In this document: piece by piece, positions 35,339 through 44,500 of the stretch
Layout of the letters: each line of letters starts with the position of its first letter
How positions within the stretch are numbered: position 1 is the first letter of the stretch
Assembly: GCF_013155265.1 (NCBI RefSeq)
Contig: NZ_JABJXU010000007.1
Coordinates: forward strand, 62,001 to 126,000
Source: Enterococcus sp. MMGLQ5-1
GTDB taxonomy: Bacteria; Bacillota; Bacilli; Lactobacillales; Streptococcaceae
Length of the DNA stretch: 64,000 nt
Direction: 5' to 3'
Program-made: the position numbers and the translations under genes
Notes under the pieces: generated by a model
Told to the model about the DNA's origin: nothing
The model's database searches: none
The model's input: the letters and a program-made list of their open reading frames with translations, nothing else

Positions 35339-35521
35339 AACAGAATATTAACATATTTTAAGCTTTAGTACAATCATTTTTTAAAAATTATTTTAAAATA
35401 ATGTAAGAAAGCTTCTAAAATATAAATAAGCAGCCTATTATAATGCATAACTGTTTTAATATTGCGGATTTATTAATACAATAGTTTTTACAAATGTTAT
35501 ACTATTACTGAGGTGAGTGGA

Positions 35522-36124
35522 GTGATACAGTATCCAAATGGCATAAAGCGAGAAATAAGCAGTCATCAGCTGGCGAAAAAAACAAATTTTGCAAATCGAG
35601 GTATGAGTTTCGAGAACGCAATTAACGATAGTAACGATTACTATCTTTCACGACGAATTGCTGTAATTCACAAAAAACCAACCCCAGTTCAGGTTGTCAA
35701 GGTTGACTATCCTAAGAGAAGTCGCGCAAAAATAACAGAGGCTTATTATCGACATGCATCGACTACTGATTATTCTGGCGTTTACCAAGGTTACTATATT
35801 GATTTTGAAGCAAAGGAAACCAAGCAAAAAAAATCCTTTCCGCTTAAAAATTTTCACCCACACCAAATTGAACATATGGCAAGGGTGATAGAGCAGGATG
35901 GTATCTGTTTTGTTCTATTATATTTTGCAAGCTTGGATGATTGCTATCTACTGGAAGCAAAGCATTTAATTCCTTATTTTAATTCAAATCAGGAAACCAG
36001 AAAATCTATCCCACTAAGCTTTATTATTGAATTTGGCTTTCAAATTCAATTTGAAATCAATCCTAGGATTCCTTTTTTAAAGGTTGTCGATGGATTAATT
36101 AAAGGAGGAAAAGAAAATAGCTAA
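35522..36124 (+). CDS. recU: Holliday junction resolvase RecU
   Basis: A 200-residue RecU nuclease that cuts Holliday junctions in Firmicutes. Motifs include NRGMSFENAINDSNDYYL, VHKKPTPVQVV-type sequence (IHKKPTPVQVV), the catalytic stretch TDYSGVYQGYYIDFEAKETK (Asp...Glu-x-Lys), and FHPHQIEHM. GTG at 35522 is chosen because GAGGTG lies 6 bases upstream; GTG 35513 overlaps that site. recU precedes the class A PBP gene in Firmicutes generally, and here their ends overlap. Confidence 0.93.
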   Translation: MIQYPNGIKREISSHQLAKKTNFANRGMSFENAINDSNDYYLSRRIAVIHKKPTPVQVVKVDYPKRSRAKITEAYYRHASTTDYSGVYQGYYIDFEAKETKQKKSFPLKNFHPHQIEHMARVIEQDGICFVLLYFASLDDCYLLEAKHLIPYFNSNQETRKSIPLSFIIEFGFQIQFEINPRIPFLKVVDGLIKGGKENS

Positions 36125-38297
36125 ATCGAGCCAATTAAAACAGATGAGAGAGCAACACAAAAAGAAAAAAAGTGGTATTATCATTAAAATTTTGGCAATT
36201 TTCTCTTCTCTTGTCGTTCTTAGTCTTATTGCTGGCGGTTGTCTTTTTTTCTACTATGCTAAAGATGCACCAAAGCTGTCTGAAGCAAAATTAAGTAGTA
36301 CTGCTTCAAGTACCTTTTATGATAAAAATAATGAATTATTCGCTGATTTAGGCTCTGAAAACCGAGAATTAGTTACACCACAGGAAATTCCACAAACCTT
36401 GGTCGATGCAATTGTATCTGTCGAGGATAAACGCTTTTACAAGCATATCGGAATTGATCCAATCCGAATTGTCGGCTCTGTTATTCACAATCTAACCCAT
36501 TCAAGCACGCAGGGTGGTAGTACACTAACACAGCAATTAATCAAGCTTTCCTATTTTACAACTAACACAAGTGATCAGACTCTAAAGCGAAAAGCACAGG
36601 AGGCTTGGTTGGCCATACAGCTAGAAAGACGCAACAGTAAGGTTGAAATTCTAAGCTATTATATTAACAAAGTGTATATGGGCAATCGCTTTTATGGCAT
36701 GCAAACAGCTGCTAAAAATTATTACGGAAAAGAGTTAACACAGCTTAGTCTCCCTCAGCTTGCGTTGCTCGCTGGCATTCCACAGGCCCCCAGCCAGTAT
36801 GATCCATATACGCAACCAGAGGAAGCAAAAAAACGGCGTGATACTGTTTTATTAACAATGTACGAAAACGATAAAATTTCAAAAGCAGAGTATCAGGCTG
36901 CTTTAAATACACCAATCAATGACGGGCTAGTCAGCTTTTCTCAGGATAACTCTAAGCAAAAAATTGTTGATAACTATCTCAAGCAAGTCATAGAGGAGGT
37001 TGAGGAAAAAACTGGTAAAGATGTTGAAACTTCTGGAATGAAAATCTATACAAACTTAGATATGGATGCTCAAACACAGCTTTATCAAATTGCTAATACA
37101 ACTGACTATGTTGCTTGGCCAAATGATGATATGCAGGTCGCTTCGACTGTTGTTGATGTAAATACCGGTAAGGTCGTTGCCCAGATTGGTGCTAGAAAGG
37201 TGCCTGAAAATACAACCTTCGGTAATAATCAAGCAGTTTTGACGGATCGTGATTTTGGCTCTACGATGAAGCCTTTAGTCGATTATGGACCTGCCTTTGA
37301 TTCTGGAACGTATACCTCTACTGGTCAAATTGTTAGTGATTCACTTGCCTATTATCCAAATACTAATACTCAAATTTATAATTGGGATTTAAAATATATG
37401 GGTAATATGACTGTCCGAAATGCACTTGTCCTATCCAGAAATGTGCCGGCAATCAAAACCCTAGAAGCTGTCGGGTTGGATGTCAGCAAAAGCTATTTGG
37501 ATAAGCTAAATCTTAATTTCCCAGAATTAGTCTATGCCAACGCAATTTCATCTAGTAATAGTGCACCTGCCGCAGATCAGACCTATGGGGCGTCTTCATT
37601 AAAAATGGCTGCTGCCTATGCGACGTTCTCTAACGGCGGGACTTATTATCAACCATACTATGTCAATAAGGTGACCTATAGTGATGGCACTTCTCAAGAC
37701 TTTAGTTCAACTGGAAACCGAGTTTTTAAAGAAACTACAGCCTATATCATTACAGATATTCTCAAGGATGTTATTTCTCAAGGTATGAATACAGGTACTA
37801 ACGCACAAATTTCTGGTTTAGAGCAGGCTGGGAAAACGGGAACTTCTAACTATACAGAAGAGGAACTAGCAGCAATGGGGTATTCGGGCAGTGAATCAAT
37901 TGTTCCTGACGAAACTTTTGTCGGTTATTCTCGCACCTACGCTGTTTCTGTCTGGACCGGCTATCAAAATAAATTAACACCACTGTATACTGATGATTTA
38001 ATATTAGCCAGTGATGTCTATCGCGAGATGATGACATATCTATCAGCTAATGATGATGGTGGTGACTGGGAAATGCCCAATGGTATATCCAAACGAGGCA
38101 ATGAGCTTTATCTCAATATTAATGCCGTCAATCAAACATCAACTGACGGTACGACTTATACCGTAAAAAGTGGTGAGGGTATTGCTCAAATTAGTCAAAA
38201 TACTGGTGTATCAATTGATAAACTACTAGAATTAAATGGCTTTAGCTCACAAAGTGAATGGTACGCCACACCGGGTCAAAAAATTAAAATTAAATAA
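36117..38297 (+). CDS. pbp1A: Class A penicillin-binding protein with C-terminal LysM domain
   Basis: A bifunctional cell wall synthase of about 726 residues. A Lys-rich cytoplasmic tail and one transmembrane helix lead to a GT51 transglycosylase (VSVEDKRFYKHIGID, GGSTLTQQLIK). The transpeptidase has its catalytic Ser in GSTMK, SRN, and the KTGTS box. A LysM domain (about the last 48 residues, YTVKSGEGIAQISQNTG) closes the protein. No ATG, GTG or TTG lies within reach of the clear GGAGG at 36104-36108. The codon at the right distance is ATA at 36117, overlapping the recU stop, while the first ATG (36144) has no ribosome binding site. An AUA start is therefore proposed; otherwise the protein starts at 36144. 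Confidence 0.88.
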   Translation: MAKSSQLKQMREQHKKKKSGIIIKILAIFSSLVVLSLIAGGCLFFYYAKDAPKLSEAKLSSTASSTFYDKNNELFADLGSENRELVTPQEIPQTLVDAIVSVEDKRFYKHIGIDPIRIVGSVIHNLTHSSTQGGSTLTQQLIKLSYFTTNTSDQTLKRKAQEAWLAIQLERRNSKVEILSYYINKVYMGNRFYGMQTAAKNYYGKELTQLSLPQLALLAGIPQAPSQYDPYTQPEEAKKRRDTVLLTMYENDKISKAEYQAALNTPINDGLVSFSQDNSKQKIVDNYLKQVIEEVEEKTGKDVETSGMKIYTNLDMDAQTQLYQIANTTDYVAWPNDDMQVASTVVDVNTGKVVAQIGARKVPENTTFGNNQAVLTDRDFGSTMKPLVDYGPAFDSGTYTSTGQIVSDSLAYYPNTNTQIYNWDLKYMGNMTVRNALVLSRNVPAIKTLEAVGLDVSKSYLDKLNLNFPELVYANAISSSNSAPAADQTYGASSLKMAAAYATFSNGGTYYQPYYVNKVTYSDGTSQDFSSTGNRVFKETTAYIITDILKDVISQGMNTGTNAQISGLEQAGKTGTSNYTEEELAAMGYSGSESIVPDETFVGYSRTYAVSVWTGYQNKLTPLYTDDLILASDVYREMMTYLSANDDGGDWEMPNGISKRGNELYLNINAVNQTSTDGTTYTVKSGEGIAQISQNTGVSIDKLLELNGFSSQSEWYATPGQKIKIK

Positions 38298-38303
38298 AAA
38301 AAT

Positions 38304-38328
38304 AGCAGCACGTTTTGTGCTGCTTTTT
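38304..38328 (+). terminator. Terminator of recU-pbp1A
   Basis: A perfect 8-bp stem AGCAGCAC (38304-38311) with GTGCTGCT (38317-38324), followed by TTTT, seven bases after the stop codon. Confidence 0.9.
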
Positions 38329-38620
38329 GCCATTGCCGCTTACCTCCCTCAAATTATACTATAAAAAATAGTCCAAAATATTTACCGTTTCAATTTATTG
38401 TAGAGTCAAAGAATAGAGGTGGGACAAAAGACGTTTAACGACGTAGAAAAAGGTACTAAATTGCCTAGTAAAACAAGGTGCTTTCTCTCTCTGATTAAAA
38501 CTGTGAAAAATAGACGAGTCATTTTATGTAGTCAGACGCTTTCTGTCTGACCGGATGGCATATCTATTTGAACAGCTTTGAGAGAGAAAGCCCATCAAAA
38601 CAAGCCGTTTACGCCTTTTT

Positions 38621-39144
38621 CCTAAATTTCTACAACAACAGGGTGTTAAATCAACTCTCTCAGAAAAGTGTGGACAAGCTAGTCTTGCATTCATGCACTT
38701 TGGCGATTTGTGCCAAAGTGCGTGACGTACTTGTATCGCTACTTTTCTAGTTGATTTAACCCATTCACGCTAAACGGTCATTTCAGCTTTTTAGACAATC
38801 CGGCTTCAACAACCAGCGTTTAGGAAATTAGAGAAAAAGTACGCACAAGCTAAAGCTTGTTTACGCCATTTTCCTAAATTTCTACAACAACAGGGTGTTA
38901 AATCAACTCTCTCAGAAAAGTGTGGACAAGCTAGTCTTGCATTCATGCACTTTGGCGATTTGTGCCAAAGTGCATGACGGACTTGTATCACTACTTTTCT
39001 AGTTGATTTAACCCATTCACGCTAAACGGTCATTTCAGCTTTTTAGATAATCCGGCTTCAGCGACCAGCGTTTAGGAAATTAGAGAAAAAGTACGCACAA
39101 GCTAAAGCTTGTTTACGCCTTTTTCCTAAATTTCTACAACGCTA
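38621..39144 (+). repeat. Tandem 252-bp direct repeat within element C
   Basis: Units begin with CCTAAATTTCTACAAC at 38621, 38873 and 39125. The first two are complete 252-bp copies with very few differences. The third is cut after about 20 bp and runs into a second copy of the linker GCTAAACGGTCATTTCAGC. Each complete unit holds one module 3 foldback (38642-38762 and 38894-39014) with arms GTTAAATCAACT / AGTTGATTTAAC. Confidence 0.9.
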
Positions 39145-39473
39145 AACGGTCATTTCAGCTTTTTAGATAATATTCGGCAATTTGTCTATTTTCCTATAGC
39201 ATTGAAGTGTCGCATCAGGACTTACGGAAAAGCTAGTGGCAACGTGCCTTAGCGGATTTTCCGCTTAGGCGTTGACTAGTCGTTGTCGCATTGTCCCCCG
39301 TAAACATAAAAGCTAAGTGTGATTGCCTACCAAACTCGAACGGTAAACAATAAATTTAAGACAAATGAAACTTAACGCTTTAGCGTTCTAGTTGAATTGT
39401 TGAAAAAATTTTATTGTTTCGGGAGAGTTTCGGTAAATCACACGTGCTAGATAAATTACGAACAATACGAAAA

Positions 39474-39497
39474 GGGTAAGGCCTTTTGGCCCAACCC
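39474..39497 (-). terminator. Terminator of the trp operon (end of element C)
   Basis: On the minus strand GGGTTGGGCC-AAAA-GGCCTTACCC followed by TTTTCG, about 22 bp after the trpA stop. It is the same hairpin as in the other repeat copies, with the A-U pair replaced by C-G on both arms. Confidence 0.8.
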
Positions 39498-39519
39498 TAT
39501 TTTTTGAAATTTATGACAA

Positions 39520-40299
39520 CTATTTATTAATATTCACAACTGCATCAATAAAATGATTCAACTCATCTTGTTTGCCCTTATTTAGTGCTTGAACAATATG
39601 GCTACCGACAATTACACCGTCACAAACCTGATTAAATTTTTCTGCCTGTTCAAAAGTTGAAACACCGAAGCCAGCCAAGACTGGAATGGGACTAACCTTT
39701 GCCAAATAGGCTAAATGCTCAAATAATGCCTCTGAATATTTCGCATCCGTTCCTGTCACACCATTAATAGCCACACCATAAACAAAACCTGAGCCCTGCT
39801 CAGCCAATAGCTTCATTCGTTCACGACTGGTAGCTAATGATACTAATGGGATTAAACTGATATCTGCTTTTTCCAAATATGGTTCAATAAAATTACGATG
39901 CTCATAAGGCAGATCTGGAATAATCAAACCTTTTACAGGCGTTTCTTTTAAGGCATCAATAAAATTCTCAACACCATATTTATAGATTGGATTAAAATAA
40001 CTCATAATTACCAAAGGTATTTTGACTTGACTCTTTTGCAGTATCTTGATTATCGCACTAAGCGTCGTTTGATTTTTCAATGACCTAATTCCAGCAGCCT
40101 GAATAACTGGACCATCTGCCACCGGATCAGAAAAGGGAATACCAATTTCAATCGTCGAAACACCTGAACGTTCAAGATTTAATAATGTTGCCTCTAGTCC
40201 CGCTAAGCCCTCTGGGTGATCACCAGCCATAATATAAGGTACGAAGAGACCCCTACCCGAGTTTTTAATTGCTGTTAAATGCTTTGTCAAGCTCCTCAT
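39520..40299 (-). CDS. trpA: Tryptophan synthase alpha chain
   Basis: A 259-residue TIM barrel that splits indole-3-glycerol phosphate. Catalytic Glu and Asp are in IEIGIPFSDPVADGP (Glu 51, Asp 62). The phosphate-binding loops are VYGVAINGVTGT and AGFGVST. It is the last gene of the trp operon, one base after the trpB stop. The start is ATG 40297-40299 behind GGAGG. Confidence 0.96.
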   Translation of the reverse strand: MRSLTKHLTAIKNSGRGLFVPYIMAGDHPEGLAGLEATLLNLERSGVSTIEIGIPFSDPVADGPVIQAAGIRSLKNQTTLSAIIKILQKSQVKIPLVIMSYFNPIYKYGVENFIDALKETPVKGLIIPDLPYEHRNFIEPYLEKADISLIPLVSLATSRERMKLLAEQGSGFVYGVAINGVTGTDAKYSEALFEHLAYLAKVSPIPVLAGFGVSTFEQAEKFNQVCDGVIVGSHIVQALNKGKQDELNHFIDAVVNINK

Positions 40300-40300
40300 C

Positions 40301-41497
40301 TTATTTTACCTCCTTTTCAAAGCGTTCTTTCAATTGAGCAACATCCTTATCACCACGACCAGATAGACAAACGATGATAATTTTATCTTTACCAAATTCC
40401 TTAGCTAGTTCTGGCAGCTTACTAATTGCATGGGCACTTTCTAGCGCTGGAATGATGCCCTCTGTTTGACATAGCATTTTGAAGCCCTCCAAAGCCTCGG
40501 CATCCGTTGCTGCTATATATTTGGCACGCCCCGTTTCATTCCAATGACAATGCTCAGGTCCTAATCCAGGGTAATCTAAGCCAGCCGAAATAGAATATGC
40601 CTCTTCAATCTGACCATTTTCATCTTGTAGTAATCGCATTAAATTACCATGTAAAACACCGTCCGAGCCACGATTAATACTGGCTGCCGTTTCGCCAGAG
40701 TCCAAGCCCTTGCCAGCCGCTTCAACACCGATTAATTGCACATTTTCATCGTTGACAAATGGATAGAATAAACCAGCCGCATTTGAGCCACCACCACAGC
40801 AGGCAACGACCGCGTCTGGCAATCGACCTTCTTTTTCTAGTATCTGCTTTTTAGCTTCTTTACCAATTATACTTTGAAAATCACGAACCATCTCAGGAAA
40901 CGGATGGGGACCGGCTGCCGTTCCTAATACATAGTGCGTATCCTCAAATTCAGCAACCCAAGCTCGTAAAGCTTCATTGACAGCATCTTTTAAAACAGAT
41001 GAGCCAGTCGTAACAGAAATTACCTGAGCCCCTAAAAGCTCCATTCTAAAAACATTCAGCGCTTGCCGTTTCACATCCTCAGCGCCCATATAAATTTTAC
41101 ATTCCATATCAAAGAGTGCAGCTGCAGTTGCAGTTGCCACCCCGTGCTGACCTGCACCTGTTTCAGCAATAATTTTTTTCTTACCCATTTTTTTAGCAAG
41201 CATAACTTGAGCTAGCGCATTATTAATTTTATGCGCACCTGTATGATTTAAATCCTCACGCTTAAAATAGATTTTGGCGCCGCCTAATTTTTCAGTTAAA
41301 TTTTTCGCAAAATACAATGGATTTTCACGACCAACATAGTCTTTTAATAGATACGCTAATTCTTTTTGAAATCCTTCGTCCGTTTTAGACGCATCATAGG
41401 CAACTTTCAACTCTTTAACGGCATTCATCAAGGTTTCTGGTACAAATTGACCACCATATGTCCCAAAAAAGCCTGCTTGATTTGGTTCGTTATACAT
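40301..41497 (-). CDS. trpB: Tryptophan synthase beta chain
   Basis: A 398-residue PLP enzyme joining indole and serine. The Schiff-base Lys is in [11 protein letters not shown] (Lys 90). The phosphate-binding loop is [10 protein letters not shown], and GSDGVLHG and [10 protein letters not shown]-type motifs follow. It belongs to the standard TrpB1 type, adapted to work with TrpA. It overlaps trpF upstream by 8 bases. Confidence 0.97.
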   Translation of the reverse strand: MYNEPNQAGFFGTYGGQFVPETLMNAVKELKVAYDASKTDEGFQKELAYLLKDYVGRENPLYFAKNLTEKLGGAKIYFKREDLNHTGAHKINNALAQVMLAKKMGKKKIIAETGAGQHGVATATAAALFDMECKIYMGAEDVKRQALNVFRMELLGAQVISVTTGSSVLKDAVNEALRAWVAEFEDTHYVLGTAAGPHPFPEMVRDFQSIIGKEAKKQILEKEGRLPDAVVACCGGGSNAAGLFYPFVNDENVQLIGVEAAGKGLDSGETAASINRGSDGVLHGNLMRLLQDENGQIEEAYSISAGLDYPGLGPEHCHWNETGRAKYIAATDAEALEGFKMLCQTEGIIPALESAHAISKLPELAKEFGKDKIIIVCLSGRGDKDVAQLKERFEKEVK

Positions 41498-42101
41498 TTG
41501 TCTCCCTCGCTTTTCTGATAAATTCTTGAATTTTATTTAAGTCTTTTTTATTTTCTGTTTCGACACCACTTGAGACATCAACCCCTGTTGGTGATAGCAT
41601 TTCAATTGCTAAGGTAACATTTTCAGGCGTTAAACCACCTGCCACAAAATATTGAAAATCGTTTAGCCTTAATAAATCAATGCTTTGCCAATCAAAGCTT
41701 TGCCCATTACCGCCTGCAAATTGAGTTGCCGGCGCGTCCAACAAAATAATATTTCCGAGATAATCCCGAAGGTTTTCAGGAAGCTTACCATTTTTTATTG
41801 GAATTGCCTTAATTACTGGCACCGAGAGCTGTTGAATATACGCTCTGGTTTCATCACCATGCAGCTGAACTAAATCTAAGCCAACTTGTCGAACAGTTTT
41901 TTCTACTTCCGATAAAGGTGCATTAACAAATAAACCAACCTTTTTAATAGATGATGGAACCAAATTTGCTAATTGAGTTGCCTCATCAATTGTGACCTGT
42001 CGCTTACTTGGAGCAAAGACAAAGCCAACATGGGTCGCTCCTGCTTTTACTGCTGCCTCAACAGCCGCTTTGGTAGATAGTCCACATATTTTAATCCACA
42101 T
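41490..42101 (-). CDS. trpF: Phosphoribosylanthranilate isomerase
   Basis: A 203-residue TIM barrel for the third pathway step. Conserved parts are WIKICGLST (catalytic Cys), [23 protein letters not shown] and [10 protein letters not shown]. The last holds the phosphate site, and GVDVSSGVE the C-terminal loop. The start is ATG 42099-42101, overlapping the trpC end by 11 bases. A longer frame to 42146 lies wholly within trpC. It is a separate gene, not fused to trpC as in enterobacteria. Confidence 0.94.
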   Translation of the reverse strand: MWIKICGLSTKAAVEAAVKAGATHVGFVFAPSKRQVTIDEATQLANLVPSSIKKVGLFVNAPLSEVEKTVRQVGLDLVQLHGDETRAYIQQLSVPVIKAIPIKNGKLPENLRDYLGNIILLDAPATQFAGGNGQSFDWQSIDLLRLNDFQYFVAGGLTPENVTLAIEMLSPTGVDVSSGVETENKKDLNKIQEFIRKARETNV

Positions 42102-42858
42102 CGCGTAAAACCTGTAATGCCTTGGCTGCTTTTTTTGGATTACCATCCTTCATTAAAGCCTCCCCAACCAAAACTGCCCGATAATGTTTTGCTACCAATG
42201 CGGCTTCAGTTGCCGATTTAATCCCTGATTCTGAAATATAAAAGCAATCAGCAAGCTGATTTGGCACTAAATCAAGACTGGTTTGCAAACTAACCTCAAA
42301 GGTTTTTAAATTACGATTATTAATGCCAATCAAATTCGCCTTAATTTCATGGGCAATTGCTAGCTCCGCTTGATTATGGACCTCAACTAATACCTCTAAG
42401 CCACAAGCCGTCGCATAATTAAACAATTCTCGTAATTGTTCAGGCTCAAGTGCTGCCACGATTAATAGAATAATTGTTGCACCAGCATTCACTGCTCGAT
42501 TGATTTGCTTTTTATCAATAATAAAATCCTTGTTTAAGACTGGTAAATCGACATTTTTAGCAACCAGCTTCAAATCTTCAATATTGCCCTTAAAAAATAC
42601 AGGATCTGTCAAAACAGATATAGCTGATACGCCTGCTATTTCATAGCTTTTAGCCTGCTGTAAAACATCAACTGCCATATTAATCGCACCAAGCGACGGT
42701 GAAGCACGCTTAACCTCCCCAATTACCTGTAAATACTCTGGATGCTCTTGTAATCTTCTTACAAATCCAGTCGTTTTTCTGACTTTACCGGGCATTTCAA
42801 GGGGCATTTCTGCTACTTCTTTTGCCTTTTCTGATAATATTTGCTCTAAAAAATTCAT
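42091..42858 (-). CDS. trpC: Indole-3-glycerol phosphate synthase
   Basis: A 255-residue TIM barrel. Motifs present are VIGEVKRASPS (Lys and substrate binding), VSVLTDPVFFKG-like (SAISVLTDPVFFKG), LPVLNKDFIID, EVLVEVHN, IGINNRNLKTF and SESGIKS. The whole barrel is intact. It lies 3 bases after the trpD stop. Confidence 0.96.
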   Translation of the reverse strand: MNFLEQILSEKAKEVAEMPLEMPGKVRKTTGFVRRLQEHPEYLQVIGEVKRASPSLGAINMAVDVLQQAKSYEIAGVSAISVLTDPVFFKGNIEDLKLVAKNVDLPVLNKDFIIDKKQINRAVNAGATIILLIVAALEPEQLRELFNYATACGLEVLVEVHNQAELAIAHEIKANLIGINNRNLKTFEVSLQTSLDLVPNQLADCFYISESGIKSATEAALVAKHYRAVLVGEALMKDGNPKKAAKALQVLRDVD

Positions 42859-42861
42859 TCT

Positions 42862-43869
42862 TTATCCTCGCTGTGCTTTTTGTAATGCTTCTAATTTATC
42901 ATAAGCTGCACCACTATCTATAATATCGCGTGCTAAAGTCATTCCCGCCTCTAAACTATTAGTCTTCTCTGCAGTATATAACCCCAAGCCTGCATTTAAA
43001 ATTGTTGTTGTTTTAAATGGTGATTCCACACCACGCAGAACATCCTTTAATATCTCTGCATTTTCAGCAGCCTCACCACCACGAATTGCTTTAATCGGAA
43101 TCGGCTCTATGCCCAAGGTTTCTGCAGTAAAGGTATGAATTGTAACTTTACCATCCGCCAAAAGCGCATATTGGTTCTCACCTGATAGGCTAGCCTCATC
43201 CATATTTTCTGGACCACTGATGACAACTGCTCTTTTACGCCCTAACTGTTTTAGGGTCTCAGCCGTTTGACCAATTAAATCACGTCTTGAGGTTCCCATT
43301 AGTTGATACTTTAAATTGACTGGATTAGTTAAAGGTCCAATTAAATTCATAATCGTCGGAATTTCTAACTCTCGGCGCACACCAGTAATAAACCGCATAT
43401 TTGGATGCAAATTTTGAGCAAATAGGAATACTAGACCGACTTGATCTAACACCTCGCCAAGCACTTCGGCACCTAGATACAAATTAATACCCAAGCTTTC
43501 TAAAACATCCGCGCTACCAGACTTAGAGCTAATTGATCGATTACCATGCTTAGCCATATTAACACCACCAGCTGCCAAAACAAATGAAGCGGTGGTAGAG
43601 ATATTAAAGCTGAAGCTTCGGTCGCCACCTGTACCACAGTTATCCATCGCATCCGTAACTTGCGTTGGAATTTTAATTGCATTTGTATGAATAACTTCAG
43701 CTAATCCAGCCATTTCAGTCGCCGTCTCACCCTTCATTTTTAAAGCAATTAAAAATGAAGCAATCTGAGCATCAGTTAATTCGCCTTGGAAAATTGAATT
43801 ACCAACCTGCAGTATTTCATTACGATTCAAATCTTCAAATGCAACTACTTTTTCTAGTAAACCCTTCAT
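42862..43869 (-). CDS. trpD: Anthranilate phosphoribosyltransferase
   Basis: A 335-residue enzyme transferring phosphoribosyl from PRPP to anthranilate. It shows the PRPP-binding DNCGTGGDRSFSFNIST, AKHGNRSISSKSGSADVLE, FAQNLHPNMR and the metal site near GPENMDEAS. There is no amidotransferase fusion. It starts 40 bp after trpG. Confidence 0.96.
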   Translation of the reverse strand: MKGLLEKVVAFEDLNRNEILQVGNSIFQGELTDAQIASFLIALKMKGETATEMAGLAEVIHTNAIKIPTQVTDAMDNCGTGGDRSFSFNISTTASFVLAAGGVNMAKHGNRSISSKSGSADVLESLGINLYLGAEVLGEVLDQVGLVFLFAQNLHPNMRFITGVRRELEIPTIMNLIGPLTNPVNLKYQLMGTSRRDLIGQTAETLKQLGRKRAVVISGPENMDEASLSGENQYALLADGKVTIHTFTAETLGIEPIPIKAIRGGEAAENAEILKDVLRGVESPFKTTTILNAGLGLYTAEKTNSLEAGMTLARDIIDSGAAYDKLEALQKAQRG

Positions 43870-43909
43870 TCTAACACCCTTCCATTCTTTTAAGCTTATT
43901 ATTAACGTT

Positions 43910-44500
43910 CTAGTTTAATCCAACCTTATTCTTTTCAACAATTTTTACGAAATTTTCAATCATTTTCAGGCCATCGGGGGTCCCAATTGATTCTGGATGA
44001 AACTGCAAGCCATATATTGGTAAGCTTTCATGTTCAATTGACATAATTTCACTATCATCAAGCGCCCTACTAGTTACGACAAATTGTTCAGGAATATGCG
44101 TACCTTCAACAACAATTGAGTGATAACGCATGACCGTGAAAGCCTGTTCAACACCGTCAAGTATAGCTGTTTCAGTTATTTTTTCGGCGAAGCTTTCTTT
44201 ACCATGCCTCGTTTCATGGGCTAATGTCAGCTGCCCACCAAATACCTCAGCAATTGCCTGATGACCCAAACAAATGCCTAACATTGGCTTCGTTTGATAA
44301 AACTGACCAATTAAAGCTTCCAGCTTGCCGGCATCTTTCGGCCAACCAGGTCCCGGTGAGAAAACGACTCCATCCGCTTTATCAATTTCTGCGGCTAAAT
44401 TTTCAACATCATTACGGATTACCTTTAAATCAGTAAAGGTACCGATATATTGTGCTAAATTATAGGTAAATGAATCGTAATTATCGACTAATATAATCAT
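43910..44500 (-). CDS. trpG: Anthranilate synthase glutamine amidotransferase component
   Basis: A 196-residue class I amidotransferase supplying ammonia to TrpE. The nucleophile Cys is in MLGICLGHQAI, and the His-x-Glu pair in LQFHPESIGT. The signature VDNYDSFTYNLAQY starts the protein. Its ATG directly follows the trpE stop, so the subunits are made together. Some Firmicutes share TrpG with folate synthesis (PabA); no pab gene is nearby. Confidence 0.94.
   Translation of the reverse strand: MIILVDNYDSFTYNLAQYIGTFTDLKVIRNDVENLAAEIDKADGVVFSPGPGWPKDAGKLEALIGQFYQTKPMLGICLGHQAIAEVFGGQLTLAHETRHGKESFAEKITETAILDGVEQAFTVMRYHSIVVEGTHIPEQFVVTSRALDDSEIMSIEHESLPIYGLQFHPESIGTPDGLKMIENFVKIVEKNKVGLN

Larger units (their letters stand above)
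38417..39499. repeat. Modular hairpin repeat element, copy C (modules 1, 3, 3, 4, 2)
   Basis: The largest copy, 1083 bp, fills the space between convergent pbp1A and trpA. From the left: the AGGTGGGACAAAAG end, module 1 (38480-38591), two tandem units with module 3, module 4 (about 39219-39300), module 2 (39312-39450, identical to copy A), and the terminator end (39474-39497). Small open frames inside are not credible genes, because they fall in hairpin arms and lack ribosome binding sites. Confidence 0.85.

Noticed and set aside
38568-38991. Short open reading frames on both strands in the region after pbp1A
   Set aside because: They lie in foldback arms of repeat element C, have no ribosome binding sites and give low-complexity products without family features.
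38621-39144. Tandem direct repeats considered as a CRISPR array
   Set aside because: The repeat unit is 252 bp with no short repeat/unique spacer alternation, and there are no cas genes nearby.
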